Assembly (NCBI GenBank): GCA_023212725.1
Contig: JALBYF010000020.1
Span: forward strand, 186,001-250,000
Direction of reading: 5' to 3'
DNA from: Tranzscheliella williamsii
Lineage: Eukaryota > Basidiomycota > Ustilaginomycetes > Ustilaginales > Ustilaginaceae
Length of the DNA stretch: 64,000 bases
Notes under the pieces: generated by a model
The model's database searches: none
What the model was told of the DNA's origin: nothing
What the model saw: only the letters and a program-made list of their open reading frames with translations
Part shown: piece after piece, positions 38,564 through 49,367 of the stretch
Numbering within the stretch: position 1 is the stretch's first letter
Layout of the letters: the number at the start of each line of letters is the position of its first letter
Made by a program: the position numbers and the translations under genes

Positions 38564-40393
38564 TCAGGCCTCGGTGAGCGCAGCGGGCATCTTGGCCTTG
38601 GATCCCGACTTGAATGCCACCGCGCCCTTGCGCCACTTAGTGTTCAAAGGCGAGTCTCCACCGGTGTAGCAGAGCGTGTCATAGACGAAGCATCCCATGA
38701 GGGCGCCAGCAATGGTGGCAATGACGGGGGTCCAGAGCCAGTACCACGCGTTAAAGGTCCAGAGCAGGTCGGGAGAGTAGCCAACAATGTAGAGCATCAG
38801 CCGCGGGCCAAGATCTCGGGCAGGGTTGACAGCATAGGCGGTTTGCCAGCCCAAGCAAGCACCGAGGCCCCAAACCAGCCAGAGCAGAACGAGCGGCGCC
38901 ATACCGTCCGGTGGTGGGGTGTTGGAGGAGTCGCCGATGGCCAAGATGACGATCAGCAGGATGGTAGACGCAAAGAATTCGTTGTAGAAGGCGCTCATAC
39001 GAGTGGTGGGAGAACGCAGGAACTCGACCGGGTAGGTGGTGAAGAGGGAGGCTGTGGTTTCAGTCTGGCCAGGATCGACCATACGGATCGGATTGACATA
39101 AAGACCATAGATGCACAGCGAACCAGCGAGACAGCCTAGGATCTGGGCCAGGATGTAGATGGGTACCTTCTTCCAGGGAAACTTTCGGAAGCAGGCTAGA
39201 GCGATGGTGACGGCGGGATTGATCATACCACCCGAGATGCCGCCAGCAACCCAGACACCCATAGCGACGCCTACGCCCCATCCAAATGAAATAGAGAGAT
39301 ATTCACCTTTGGCCGATGTTGGGTCGTAGAGTTTGGAGATGACCACTTGGCAGTTGATACCATTGCCGAAGACCATCAGCATGAAGCAACCGAGGAACTC
39401 GGCAAACGGTTCACGGAGCTTGTAGCGGATTTCGGCCCACTTGTTGGGGAAGAGGGCATCCTGCTCATCGTCCAAATCTTCCTCCATGCCCCGCTCTGCT
39501 GGCTGAGGGTTTGCGGAGATCTGGTTGTCGCTGGTCTGCGTATCGCTGCCGTCACTACCCTTCTCGTTGTAGGAAGGCTTGTCGTCCTCGGTAGTGAGAT
39601 CGGTTGGGACGAATTCGACCTTCTTTCCGCCACCGAAACTGTTCCTGCCCTCGGCCTGTAGTTGCTCCTGGGCCTGGGATGGATCGGTAGCTATGACCTC
39701 CTTGACGTCGTCAAGCTGTTCCTCAAAGTGGATGCGCTGTTCGCGATGGGCATCTTCAACGTGTCTACGTAGTTCCTCTGTCTGGCCACGACTGGCCTTG
39801 TGGAATTCGTCGTGAATCAGCTCGCGCAGCTGCGAGAAGAGCTGGGCACGACCTTCACTCGTGTTGACATCCATCGAGTTCCGGTGGCTAGAAAGACCGC
39901 CATGCAAGGCGGGGGACCGAGTGCCGGAACCGTTGTTGGACTTGGTGGCCGCCTTTTCAGCTTTGTACTTCTGGTTCTGCTCTGCGGTGGGGAAAGCATG
40001 ACCGAGACCGATCCTACCGGTCTTGCGGTCCGGCACACCAGACACGACAGGGGCACCCGTAGTGTGGCCAAGCGAATAGGCTGGCTTTGTGACCAATTTC
40101 TTATGGTACAGTTTCCCGGTTTTGGCGTCCTTGACGACGTCGCCGACCCTGGCGTGCTCCTCGGGATGGATGTAGCTTAGCTCGTAGGTGCCCGCAGCGG
40201 TGCCATCTTTGCCTGCTCCGGCGGGCAGGTAGATCTGCTTACCAGTCAGGTCGACCTGGCTAGCATTGCGGCTGTTGCTGTTGCTGATGTAGTGGCCTGC
40301 GTGGTCGAGCTGGACGGGTACAGCGATATCCTCCGCCTTGCCCAGGTCGAAGGAACCGCGTCGACTCGGCGGCTGGGTGCCCGGGCGACTCAT
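38564..40393 (-). CDS. aquaglyceroporin (MIP family) with long N-terminal cytosolic domain
   Basis: 609 residues from the ATG at 40393 (MSRPGTQPPSRRGSF). Residues 1 to about 325 are hydrophilic and include a probable coiled coil (FHKASRGQTEELRRHVEDAH) and Ser/Asp-rich stretches. Six membrane helices follow with two pore motifs, GGMINPAVTIAL and YAVNPARDLGPR. Asp after the second NPAR is typical of glycerol-passing channels, so this is likely an Fps1/Yfl054-type aquaglyceroporin. The tail is short and basic. An open frame extends 68 codons upstream, but its composition is unlike the protein and a TATA box lies inside it, so it is read as leader. Confidence 0.92.
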   Translation of the reverse strand: MSRPGTQPPSRRGSFDLGKAEDIAVPVQLDHAGHYISNSNSRNASQVDLTGKQIYLPAGAGKDGTAAGTYELSYIHPEEHARVGDVVKDAKTGKLYHKKLVTKPAYSLGHTTGAPVVSGVPDRKTGRIGLGHAFPTAEQNQKYKAEKAATKSNNGSGTRSPALHGGLSSHRNSMDVNTSEGRAQLFSQLRELIHDEFHKASRGQTEELRRHVEDAHREQRIHFEEQLDDVKEVIATDPSQAQEQLQAEGRNSFGGGKKVEFVPTDLTTEDDKPSYNEKGSDGSDTQTSDNQISANPQPAERGMEEDLDDEQDALFPNKWAEIRYKLREPFAEFLGCFMLMVFGNGINCQVVISKLYDPTSAKGEYLSISFGWGVGVAMGVWVAGGISGGMINPAVTIALACFRKFPWKKVPIYILAQILGCLAGSLCIYGLYVNPIRMVDPGQTETTASLFTTYPVEFLRSPTTRMSAFYNEFFASTILLIVILAIGDSSNTPPPDGMAPLVLLWLVWGLGACLGWQTAYAVNPARDLGPRLMLYIVGYSPDLLWTFNAWYWLWTPVIATIAGALMGCFVYDTLCYTGGDSPLNTKWRKGAVAFKSGSKAKMPAALTEA

Positions 40394-40558
40394 GGCGAAG
40401 CCGAAGCGTGGGAGGGCGCTTGCCTGAGGCAGAGATGGACAGAGAAGCGGAGTCGACCAGCGCTCAGCAACTACGGAAGACGAACTCAGTGGGGAGCAAG
40501 ACGATGCAGAGCGAAGCGGGGAGCAGGCGGGGGGCAGGCGGGGAAGGAGAGCTGCGTC

Positions 40559-40567
40559 GATATATAC
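40559..40567 (-). promoter_or_regulatory. TATA box of the aquaglyceroporin gene
   Basis: GATATATAC on the + strand (GTATATATC on the coding strand) about 170 bp upstream of the ATG at 40393. Confidence 0.45.
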
Positions 40568-42600
40568 GAAGAAGCGGAGGCGAAGATTCGCAGGCAAGAC
40601 AGGCAGCCTAGGTTAGATGGTAAATGACAGGAAAAGAGGGGAGCCGGGGTCAACGGAGATGTGGCCAATCGCAGACGGGTACCTCGGCGGGGAGGGTCTG
40701 CCACGCTTTCGTCTGCCGCTCATCTTCGCCCACCGCTAACGCATAGCCTTGTCTGCTCACTGAGCAAAGGAAGCAGGCGAGCCGAGCGAGAAGATGAGCA
40801 GGATGAACCGAGGCTTGCCCAGTAAGCACGGCGGAAACTGCGAGCGAGGCAATGCCTCAGTCGACGTCCAAGAAAGCTTTGCTCGAATCGCCAACCTGGA
40901 TGCATATAAATTTCGTCGCGCTCATACCGAAACCGTAAAGCGCTAGCCTGTCGCGTTCACTTATCACCGGCACCTCCATCCTCTCCTCCCACCCGGGTAC
41001 ATGGATACGCCTAGAGAGCCCCGCCCTCGCTACCATTCGCACTGTTTGGCTACGCCGATGACTAAATGTCTAGATGGAGAATACCATTCTGTTTGCTAAT
41101 GGGGTTAAGATTTTGACAGATGTTTCCGTTGGAGATACTCGGCGAAACCATCCGGCACTCCGTCGTCGCTTAGGAAGTGCTACCCAGTTGTCTGTAAAAA
41201 CCAAGAAGTGGGGCGCTTACTCACAGATGCGTATCGGTGTATTCAGAGGCTGGGCCGGGCAAGGCAGAACGCATCCAGGATGAGGGGCAGGATGAGGGTG
41301 ACGACATACCGAAAGAGCCGGACGGCCCGATCTTGAATTGAAATGACTACAAACTGTGACTTAGATAGTCCACATAGTGTATCGCCGGCGGAGTAAGAAC
41401 ATTTCCTCTTTTTCTCTCGGTACAGGCCGACGAAGAGCGCGGCGAACTTGCTGATTTGTCCGGATCTCTCTCCACTGCCGACATTTTTCTCAACTGGGCT
41501 ATTCCTTTTCTCGTAACTGCATACGACTTTCTCTCAACTGCATATGGCTTGCATCGGATCTTTTTTCCCTAGTTTTTTCTTTTTTTTCCCTCGCTTAGGC
41601 TGCGCCATGTGACTTGTTGGTCACCGGCCACTCTGCCTGGTCACGCACATTAAGATACGCTACGCGCTTATTCACATGGCGCTTAAACTCCGCTGATGTG
41701 CGCAAGGGAGCCATAACAACTGCTTTTCACAGGTCGTCACAGAAGGGTGTGGGGGGAGGGGGAGGAGAAATAAGGTCTGGGCGGGTGCTGGCGCTCGAAC
41801 CTATGTCGAGAGATGAAACCGGCAGTGTCTTTGGCGGTCGTTTGCCACGGGGCCTTGGCTTCAGCGTGGGCAATGCATTGTGCCTTGCAGCAGCTACACT
41901 TGCGCATCGACAGGCGCCCGAACGGTGGGGGTGCCGTCACCCAGGCCGACAAGGGCCGAGCCCGATTGGTCGCTTGCCAAGGTTCCGACAGCGATTCCGT
42001 GCCGGCTACGCAAACACACGAAAAGCGGGAGATGAATTGCACTCCAACACCCCACCTCTTCAGAGCATTTCTCAGTCTTGTGAAGCTTAAACCAAGCCGT
42101 TATTCAAATAGTGAATCATCGCACTTGAGCGCGGCCGAGCGTTGCTTGGCTGGCCTCTCATTCTTCAAGGGGGATGTGGCGCCGGCTGATCGCAGCGGAG
42201 CTGTGAGGGAAAGAGACATGGGCGAGGGTAAGTCTATAGTGCAAGTAGCCTGGCAGGCGCGTGCGTGGATACGCGTTCGTTCGTTAGCTTACACTGTAAT
42301 AGCGGACCGGCCAGAAGTCGCGGGGGAACCGATCGCGATAGGCGAGTGACGGTACCTGCCATTCCTTAGACTTAACAGTTGGCCCAACTTAAGCAGCGGT
42401 GATGGGCCGAATTCCGAATTTCCTTGGTTGTGCGGAGGAAGTCAACCTTTGCAGCAAGCTAGGCTACTTGCCATCGCCCTTGTATTCAGTCTCCTTTCAC
42501 CGTTCGGGCTTCTCAATCTGTTCATCGATGGAGTAGGCACGGCTGGTCGACAACGACGCTGGTACTTCGAGCTCAGGAGGCAGCGGACCACCGGCAGAAT
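40568..42600. other. long intergenic region, no convincing gene
   Basis: About 2 kb, locally AT-richer, with T-runs near 41563-41590 and paired ACTGCATA words near 41517 and 41540. ORFs of 158 and 178 codons (41614 and 41813) overlap on one strand in different frames and lack family features. A GTAAGT follows an ATG at 42218 and could be the first donor of the SNARE gene downstream, but I could not build an exon chain that I trust. Confidence 0.45.
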
Positions 42601-43127
42601 ATGTCCCGCTCTCCGCCTCTGAACCCAATGGCAAACCCGTTTGCCGATGAGGATGACAGCGACAGCCCTACAATAGCGCCTCGCGCTTATCCTCCGGCAG
42701 GAAGGGCATCGGATATGGGCACACACCTGCCAGAGGTGCAGCCGCAGCAGTGGAAACAGCAAGATGGGCAGTCGCAGCAGTGGGAAGAGCAAGGCGGGCA
42801 CTTGGATGCGCTGACAGCATCGCTTGACCGACAGCAACAGTCGAGCCTTCAGATGAACGAGGAGCTGGATCTGCATCAAGAGCTGTTGCATGACATGGAT
42901 GGCGACGTGGAACGGACAGGCCTGCACCTGGGAGGCGCGTCACACCAGCTTCACCGCCTCCGACGCAGCCTCCAAGACCACGGTGTGTGCTGATTGGCTG
43001 TTGCGGCGATCATAACAGACAGCAGCCTGCTCACCTCGTTTCGCTGTTCCCCCTTCTTACAGCATCGATGTGGATCCTCGGGGCTCTGATTGTTTTGCTC
43101 ATCTTCTTGGTCGCCGCTCTGAAATAG
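42601..43127 (+). CDS. tail-anchored Qc-SNARE, syntaxin-8/Tlg1-like, two exons
   Basis: Exon 1 is 42601-42982 and exon 2 is 43063-43127; 148 residues. The 80-bp intron (42983-43062) has a GTGTGT donor and TTACAG acceptor. Splicing joins the SNARE helix (LDALTASLDRQQQ...MNEELDLHQELLHDMDG) to a C-terminal membrane anchor, SMWILGALIVLLIFLVAALK, which the unspliced frame lacks. An NPF-containing acidic linker (MANPFADEDD) precedes the helix as in syntaxin 8. The N-terminal Habc bundle usual for syntaxin 8 is absent from this model. The open frame continues upstream to 42463, so extra 5' exons are possible. Role: fusion of endosomal or late Golgi membranes. Confidence 0.8.
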
Positions 43128-44291
43128 ATGACGAACGACGACCCACTCAAAAAATAGGTGTGGTGGCCGGATGCGTGAACACGTTTGTACTGTAAGATAC
43201 GTGGAGACATCTAGCATCATTATCTGTCAGATCTGCGACACAGCGGGAAAGGACTTCGTGTGTTAGATTGGCCTCCCTCCCTAAGCGGCAACAAGAACGT
43301 GAACGGGAGAAGGGTAGTTTTTTCCGTCCTGGTCGGCGGAGGAGCGCGGTAGTGGTGCAGAGAAGGGCGCGAGGTGTTCGGCCGTCGTTCTACGTTTGGT
43401 TGCCGGAGTTGCACGACGTGTCTGTGCCAAATCAAGCGCGCGGGGAACTATTATGGCATCATCTCGCGTATTAGACTTTGTTGCACTCGACCCTTCCGCT
43501 AGTATACAAAGGCGGGGAAGCGTGCGAGCTAAAAAGTCGCTGTGACTGTAATAGGGGCGCGTCTCAAGTGCGAATTAGTGTAGACGGCAGAGAAGCGCAG
43601 ACATGCCAAGCTAGTCTTACTCCTCCTGGCAGGGCGGACATCGGCGCGCTTTATCCACTTTTTTCTTCCTGCACCGTGGCGCCTCTGACCGCTTATGAGT
43701 GGTGGGCGAATCGCTCGTACTGATGAATGGCGCCGTCGCTCCGATGGCTACCTTTACGGCTCATCGCAGAGCTCTAGCCAAGAAGCAGCGTGAGTGGCAG
43801 GGAAGTTGAGGCCACGAGACAGGTGGTGGAAGACCGAGCACGAGCATCGCCTTGCTAAAAGGAAACCGAAGCGAGCGGCTGTGTTGTAAAGAAGCCCCGC
43901 CATCGCTTTGCACAAAGCCACTTCCCGTCCTACTTGGTAAGATGCCGGCAGCTTGGCCGAGCGTGCCCCACCCTGTTCCACCTCGAACGTGAGCACTGCA
44001 TTGTAATTGCTGTGTAACAAGTATCGAGTGCCCCACCGCCAGAGTATTCCGTTCTTCCTCAGCACGGGAGCGTATACGGAACTCCGCATGTACCACCACC
44101 AGCCGCGTTCTCTCCTCCCTCCCGTCGTCCTTTCGACGTTGTCTGTTCCTTGGCCTCCCTTCCGCCCGCCACTCCCTTCCTATCCGTCCTGCTATAAAGT
44201 ACTACGCCTATAAGTGTCCCTGACATTGCCCCGGCAGTGTATCTCCGTCGAGCCTACTTGGAGCGGGTCTAGGAATTAAGCTGGATACAGA
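43128..44291. other. intergenic
   Basis: About 1.16 kb with no supported gene. A TATAAAG at 44193-44199 sits about 95 bp before the next ATG and is a good core promoter candidate. Confidence 0.5.
44193..44199 (+). promoter_or_regulatory. TATA box
   Basis: TATAAAG, about 95 bp upstream of the ATG at 44292, with a second ATAAGT-like word 15 bp downstream. Confidence 0.5.
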
Positions 44292-45452
44292 ATGTCAGCC
44301 TCTGCTGCGCTAGCTCCAGTTGTGTATGCCTCGCAGCTCACGCGAGCTGAGGCGTCGGCCAATGCGTGGCAAGGCCCGCCCGCGTCGCTAGCGTCGAGAA
44401 CCTCGCCTCGCGCCACTGCCGCATCGGTCCGCACCATCAAACGAAAACCAGCACCCAAGGTCACTCCGGACCTCTTCGTCGAGGCGACCTCCCCGCCTCT
44501 TGTCCCAGATGGGACAGGATCCGCAGCACCGACGCCTCAGTCTCAGCCAGACCTTCCCACACGCCAGTATCTGCTGGCCATCGACGAGTCCGCCTCTTGG
44601 ACGCATTCAGGCGCCCCAGCTTCTTCCAGTAAACTTCAAGAGATCCTTGGGACCGGCAGCTCCGCTTCCGCCTCGCCAAAGCACCGCAAAGGGCCTTTGC
44701 GATGGATCCAGGACAAGGAAGAGCATGCAACTTTGCGATCCGATGCTGGCCCATCGCTAAGCCGCAAGACCAGCATCTTGAAGCTGTCCTTGCGCAGGAA
44801 GCCGACCCAGAACGCTCCGCTGGCCATCTCGGGTCCGTCCAACGTCGTCCATGTTAGCACCGGCATCGAAGGCGCCTACACAAGCGGTCCGACCCGACTG
44901 GATCAGGACATGCTTTCTTCCCTCCGTCCGCCCCTCGCCCTTCGATCCGCATACAGCGCCGACGCGCCACGCTTACACGACGCCGCGGCGACGGCAGCCA
45001 TCGGGGCGTCTGATGATCTCGCCCTGCTTTGCCCTGTCTCTTCAAGGGCCGCCTCCACCGGAGACGATGGGGCGAGGCAGCCACTGCGGCCGAGCAAGTC
45101 TGTGCGACGCCCGGCGCGATCGGCTGTGCCGGATGCGGAGAGGGCAACGGCGGATCTGCTGGCCGCTACGAGTGCGCAGGACAAGCGCAAGGGCGTGTAT
45201 GCGCGCGCGGCGCCGGTGGACGTGCGGCCAGTCGCGACAGCGGCGCGCGACGACGTCGACGCCGACGACGCCGGCCCCGCCCCCGAACTCAGCTGCAGCC
45301 CCGCCTCGACCTACACCTCCGCCAGCTCCCGCTCCAGCCTCCACTCGCTCCACGAGTTCACCCCCTTCCTTGCATTCCCCGACACCCCCAAGCGCGCCTC
45401 CAGCCCCCCGCCCCTCCTTGCCGCCCACAGCTGGCACCCCCTCCCCGCGTAG
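44292..45452 (+). CDS. disordered protein with a CRIB-like motif
   Basis: 386 residues, Ala/Ser/Pro-rich, with no membrane segment or signal peptide and no catalytic domain that I recognise. Residues 179-191 read ISGPSNVVHVSTG, which fits the start of the CRIB consensus (I-S-x-P...H) used by Cdc42/Rac effectors. The usual Phe is Val and the second His-Val-Gly is Ser-Thr-Gly. A basic stretch (SILKLSLRRKP) lies just before it, as basic residues precede CRIB motifs in PAK and Gic proteins. I infer a possible small-GTPase effector or scaffold at low certainty. It is convergent with the membrane protein gene downstream. Confidence 0.75.
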   Translation: MSASAALAPVVYASQLTRAEASANAWQGPPASLASRTSPRATAASVRTIKRKPAPKVTPDLFVEATSPPLVPDGTGSAAPTPQSQPDLPTRQYLLAIDESASWTHSGAPASSSKLQEILGTGSSASASPKHRKGPLRWIQDKEEHATLRSDAGPSLSRKTSILKLSLRRKPTQNAPLAISGPSNVVHVSTGIEGAYTSGPTRLDQDMLSSLRPPLALRSAYSADAPRLHDAAATAAIGASDDLALLCPVSSRAASTGDDGARQPLRPSKSVRRPARSAVPDAERATADLLAATSAQDKRKGVYARAAPVDVRPVATAARDDVDADDAGPAPELSCSPASTYTSASSRSSLHSLHEFTPFLAFPDTPKRASSPPPLLAAHSWHPLPA

Positions 45453-45673
45453 CCACTCTCTCTCCTCCTGCTCCGGTATTCGCCCTTCGCACCGTGTCCA
45501 TCGCAAACATTTACCTCCATTCACGCCGGTCCGGTAGCATGTGGGGGAGGTATGGCTGTGACTGATGCGCGGTGCGGCGTCGCACGGTCTAGTATACAAG
45601 GGAGTGGATCTAGATATAGTACAGGGAGGGCGTGGTGAGCCTATGGCAGCGGCACAAGGTGGCGGTGGGGAGG

Positions 45674-47185
45674 CTACATGGCGCGCCAAGGGGAGTCGTC
45701 CTGGGGCGCGGGTGCGTAGGCGGGGGTGGGGTAGGGACTGTCGGGGGTTTGTGGCATCCAGGGGCTGGAGGGGGAGGCGAGGTGGGCGCGGCTCGGCGCG
45801 GCGTGCGTACGGGGCGGGGTGAGGGCGGGGTCGGCGGTGGGGGCAGGCGCGTGGGTGTCGGTCGAGGCGGACTGCTTGGTCGCGAGACGCGGCCACTGGC
45901 GGCGCATCTCGACGACGTCCGGGTCGTTGTCCTCGGACGAGTAGCGCGGCGAGCCGTCGTCCCAACCCTCGTCGACCTCCTCGGTGCGCGACACGGTCCC
46001 GATCGTCACCAGCACCCCGCCCGCGGGCGCCATATCGCTCCCGTGCGAATCGCGCCCTCTCTGTCGCCGTCCCCCCCACGAAACCCGCGACTGCTTCTCC
46101 GCCCCATACGCCGACGCTGGCGGCGTAGACCGGATCCCAAGCCCATAGGCACTGCTCCCCGCCGGCAACGTAGTACCGTTGAGATCCGTCGTCGCCGCAG
46201 AAGCGCGCCGCGGCGCCGCCGAATTCTCGCCCGAAGGCGTGTTGGTCGAGTTCATAATCTCGTTGACCTTGGTGCCGTGCCTGGTTTGGATCGTAGACGC
46301 CTTCTTGCCCATCTCCCGGAACGCAGATCCAGCGGCAAGCGGCGGGATGGTGAAGATCAGAGCGGTGCCGATCACCTGGTACGACATCTCGGACAGGGTG
46401 AAGTAGGTGGTGATGAAGACAATCTCCGTGCAGGTCTGAAGCACATAGAAATGGAAGCCTTGGCGGACCAAGAAGCTGGACAGGCTGGTATCATTCACAC
46501 CCGAGTAGAGCTTTTTTGGTTTCATGCTTCCGAGCGCTTTGAGGCCGCCATCGACCAGACGATGCAGAGTGAGAAGCAGCATGGTAAAGTCGAGGATCAT
46601 GGAGAGGGTCTTGTAGACAATGTTGGCGATGAGCGTCCTGGTCAGATCGCGGCGCGTGTCGTAGGCGCAAAACTTGGTATTCGGGATGCGCTGACCGACG
46701 CCGTAAAAGGGGACGCAGACGACAGCGGCAGCAAGGACGAGGCAGTAGTTGAGCGTCAGTGGAACCACCACTTTCGGTTTCCAAGCGTAAAGGGCCATCG
46801 TCCTCTGGACAAACACGAGAGCGACTGCGTCCAGAAGCACCATGCCAAGTATATTAAAGGCGAGTGGCACTGTGCGGCAATTGTCGAAAGGTACGCAGAG
46901 GTAGACAATGACCAGAATCAGATTGGTAGGCGCCAGGATGCGGCAGGCGAGGTAGCCCGACCGGGAAAGGAGTTTGGCGGGTTGAGACCAGCCCTCCTTG
47001 CGGATAAGGCTGATGTCAAAGCTGAGATGGTTGAAGGTTTCGACCAACACGGCACCAAGACAGATGCAGAAGATGATGAGCAAGACCAGAAACGACTTGG
47101 CGGTCTCTACTGGTAGAGCATCGAAGATTAGCTGGGGACCCTGATCCTGCGGATGTAGGATGTCCAGACCACTACCTTCGACCAT
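45674..47185 (-). CDS. multi-pass membrane protein of unknown function
   Basis: 503 residues. The first 300 hold about seven hydrophobic helices (for example FLVLLIIFCICLGAVLVETF, LILVIVYLCVPF, YCLVLAAAVVCVPFYGVG, VIGTALIFTIPPLA). The last 200 are hydrophilic, Ser/Pro/Thr-rich and probably cytosolic. The topology resembles fungal seven-helix membrane proteins of unknown function; no receptor or transporter signature is evident. The tail has several basic and Ser-rich blocks that could be phosphorylated. Confidence 0.85.
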   Translation of the reverse strand: MVEGSGLDILHPQDQGPQLIFDALPVETAKSFLVLLIIFCICLGAVLVETFNHLSFDISLIRKEGWSQPAKLLSRSGYLACRILAPTNLILVIVYLCVPFDNCRTVPLAFNILGMVLLDAVALVFVQRTMALYAWKPKVVVPLTLNYCLVLAAAVVCVPFYGVGQRIPNTKFCAYDTRRDLTRTLIANIVYKTLSMILDFTMLLLTLHRLVDGGLKALGSMKPKKLYSGVNDTSLSSFLVRQGFHFYVLQTCTEIVFITTYFTLSEMSYQVIGTALIFTIPPLAAGSAFREMGKKASTIQTRHGTKVNEIMNSTNTPSGENSAAPRRASAATTDLNGTTLPAGSSAYGLGIRSTPPASAYGAEKQSRVSWGGRRQRGRDSHGSDMAPAGGVLVTIGTVSRTEEVDEGWDDGSPRYSSEDNDPDVVEMRRQWPRLATKQSASTDTHAPAPTADPALTPPRTHAAPSRAHLASPSSPWMPQTPDSPYPTPAYAPAPQDDSPWRAM

Positions 47186-49367
47186 GATGAAATGGAAAGC
47201 GGAGCGGTTGACGTCCTTCTCGTAAGCCGAGCGACGGAGGATCGGGAGGGCAGTAGGCTGAATACGGCAAAAACAAGATCAGAAAGGACAGGTTGTTGAC
47301 GTCTCGGCAGTGCTTCTGAGAACGAAGAACGGTATAAGAAGATCAGAAGGAACCGGAAAGATGCAAGACAGCAAGAGACAAGGGAAGAAAAGCGCCTCTA
47401 CGGACGACAGGGGGAAATGATGCCGCTGCTGAGCTGGATGGAGCCTAAAGCGTCAAGAATGAGTCAGAGAGTAGCAATGGAAGTGAAGGAAAGACGAGGC
47501 TGCTGGAGGTTAGGTGATGGTGAAAAAAAAAGAGGGCGAGGCCTGGGTGAAAACGAGCGGCTAGTTGGTGGGGCAGCGGATGGCAGCTATTTAGCGGAGA
47601 GGGTTTCTTTTGGCGAACTGCACACGTAGTTAGGGTGCAGCAAGGCAGCCAGTATGAGGGGACAGGCGGTGAAACTACCGTAGCTGAATGGGGAAGCGGA
47701 ACCAAATTTGGGAAGAACGTCAGACGAGTCGGCTGCCATCAATTCCGGAGAAGCATGAAGAGCCAGACAGACGTGCGCCTGTGCCTTAGCGGAGTTGAGC
47801 TGGGTCGGACGAGCACTCGCAGGTGAAAGGAGAGACTCGGCCTTGTTCCAGCGGACCCGACTGTGAGTGGCAACGGGAAAGGAAGGAGGGGTCACGCTTC
47901 TGTCAATGCGCTGCACGTCCCTGCTGAACTCCGACAGGCCCATGTCAAGGCGCCAGAGCTGACAAAGAAACAGAAGCATGGAGTACCTCGCGGGTACGCT
48001 TCGAGACGAGGTGGTCACCTAGCGACAGCCGACCCTGTCCTAACACCAAATTCCGGAGCTGGTTCAAAACAGTGGTCAGACAGCTTGAAGCGAGGCTACA
48101 ATGTGGCGTTGGCTGTCGCAAATGCTCGCCGGTAGCGTAACAGACCAAAGTGTCTCAGAAGCGGAAAGCGAGAACAAGCCTGGCCCGAATCACAATATAC
48201 TGTCGACTACTACTCAGCACTGCTGTGGTGTGTCTAGCCGGCGACGACGCCCCCCAATGGGACAACGGGATTTGGCTGCAGAAGCACAAGGTTCTTGTTC
48301 TTAGACTGCCAAGCCGCCTGTGGGCTAACGACGGAATGGCCTCCTGACAGTTGAGAGTGCACTACCCGCCACTACATCCGCACCAACGCACGCCAAAGGG
48401 GCCATCTGCACCAGCACATCTCGGCTCGACTGAAATGAAATACTAGCTGCATCAGGTTCTGACGTCGAAATCTCATTACCGTACGAGTGTGCGTAGGGTT
48501 GAGCGCCGACCTTTACGCCTTCGGTTCTGCGAAAACGAAGCTTAGCGTGACAGCGGCCTTCCACCAGGTCGTTTTCAACCCGGTCGGCTGTTCAAAATAC
48601 AATGCATCCACACAGGCATAACTCAACAAAAGACTTGGCAGGAAGCAACAACCGAGGCAGATTCGAAACTCCACCACCATTGCAGCAACTGACCATCCGC
48701 CAGCCAGCCAGAATGCAGAGCAGAAGCGGGTGGGAATTGTGATTCGTGGGTGTAGGATGTGATTGGCGTAGTGATCTTGGGCTTTCGCCGCCCGCCATCT
48801 TGCTACGATTTCATGCGCGCGATCCAGCCGAGTGCGAGAACATCGCAGCCCATATTGCAGTGCCAATCGAGCACAGGTTAATGAAAGGAAAGATTCATTA
48901 GGCCGCGATCCGTTGCCGACGTTGTCGCCTTCGGTCGTTAGAACCACGCGGCTCTGCTGTATCTTCCCGACTAGATCGAGTGGCGCACTGGTGAAGCCCG
49001 CTGTACCAATACAGTGGCCAATCACCAGCCATAACAGCCGACGTTCTACGTCGCTGCATAAGCGTGGGAAACGGTAGTGCCAACGATCTCGACAATTGTA
49101 TTCACAAATTCCTTTCCGTCTTTTTCTAACTAGCTGGCTTCCGATTCTCTCGGCTGCGCCTCTATTCCGGCAAGGTCGTCGCCATCCTGTCGCAACACTC
49201 TGCTTTGTTCGACGTTGCCGCCTTGCTTACTGCGGAATTCAAATGCGCTTGCCTCAGCGCTTGACCGCACTGGTCAAGAGCACTATCGGAGCATCAATTG
49301 CGGGGCAATAACAGATTGCCACGAGTCACAGCCTCTTCCCGACAAAATCGACCGGACCATCGCCGCC
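47186..49367. other. long intergenic region
   Basis: About 2.2 kb between the membrane protein gene (-) and the candidate small gene at 49368 (+). Many short ORFs occur on both strands, but none has convincing composition or splice structure. I looked for tRNA and snRNA signatures and found none complete. Confidence 0.45.

Noticed and set aside
41780..41830. tRNA-like GGTTCGAGC on the minus strand
   Set aside because: T-stem arms are not complementary; no cloverleaf can be drawn.
41614..42349. Overlapping ORFs of 158 and 178 codons as genes
   Set aside because: Different frames of the same strand, no recognisable domain, composition shifts along their length.
45632..47116. 494-codon plus-strand ORF over the membrane protein gene
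   Set aside because: Arg-rich antisense frame; the minus strand encodes coherent transmembrane helices.
48640..48690. tRNA-like B box (GATTCGAAACTCC)
   Set aside because: The T stem does not pair and there is no matching acceptor stem or A box at the right distance.
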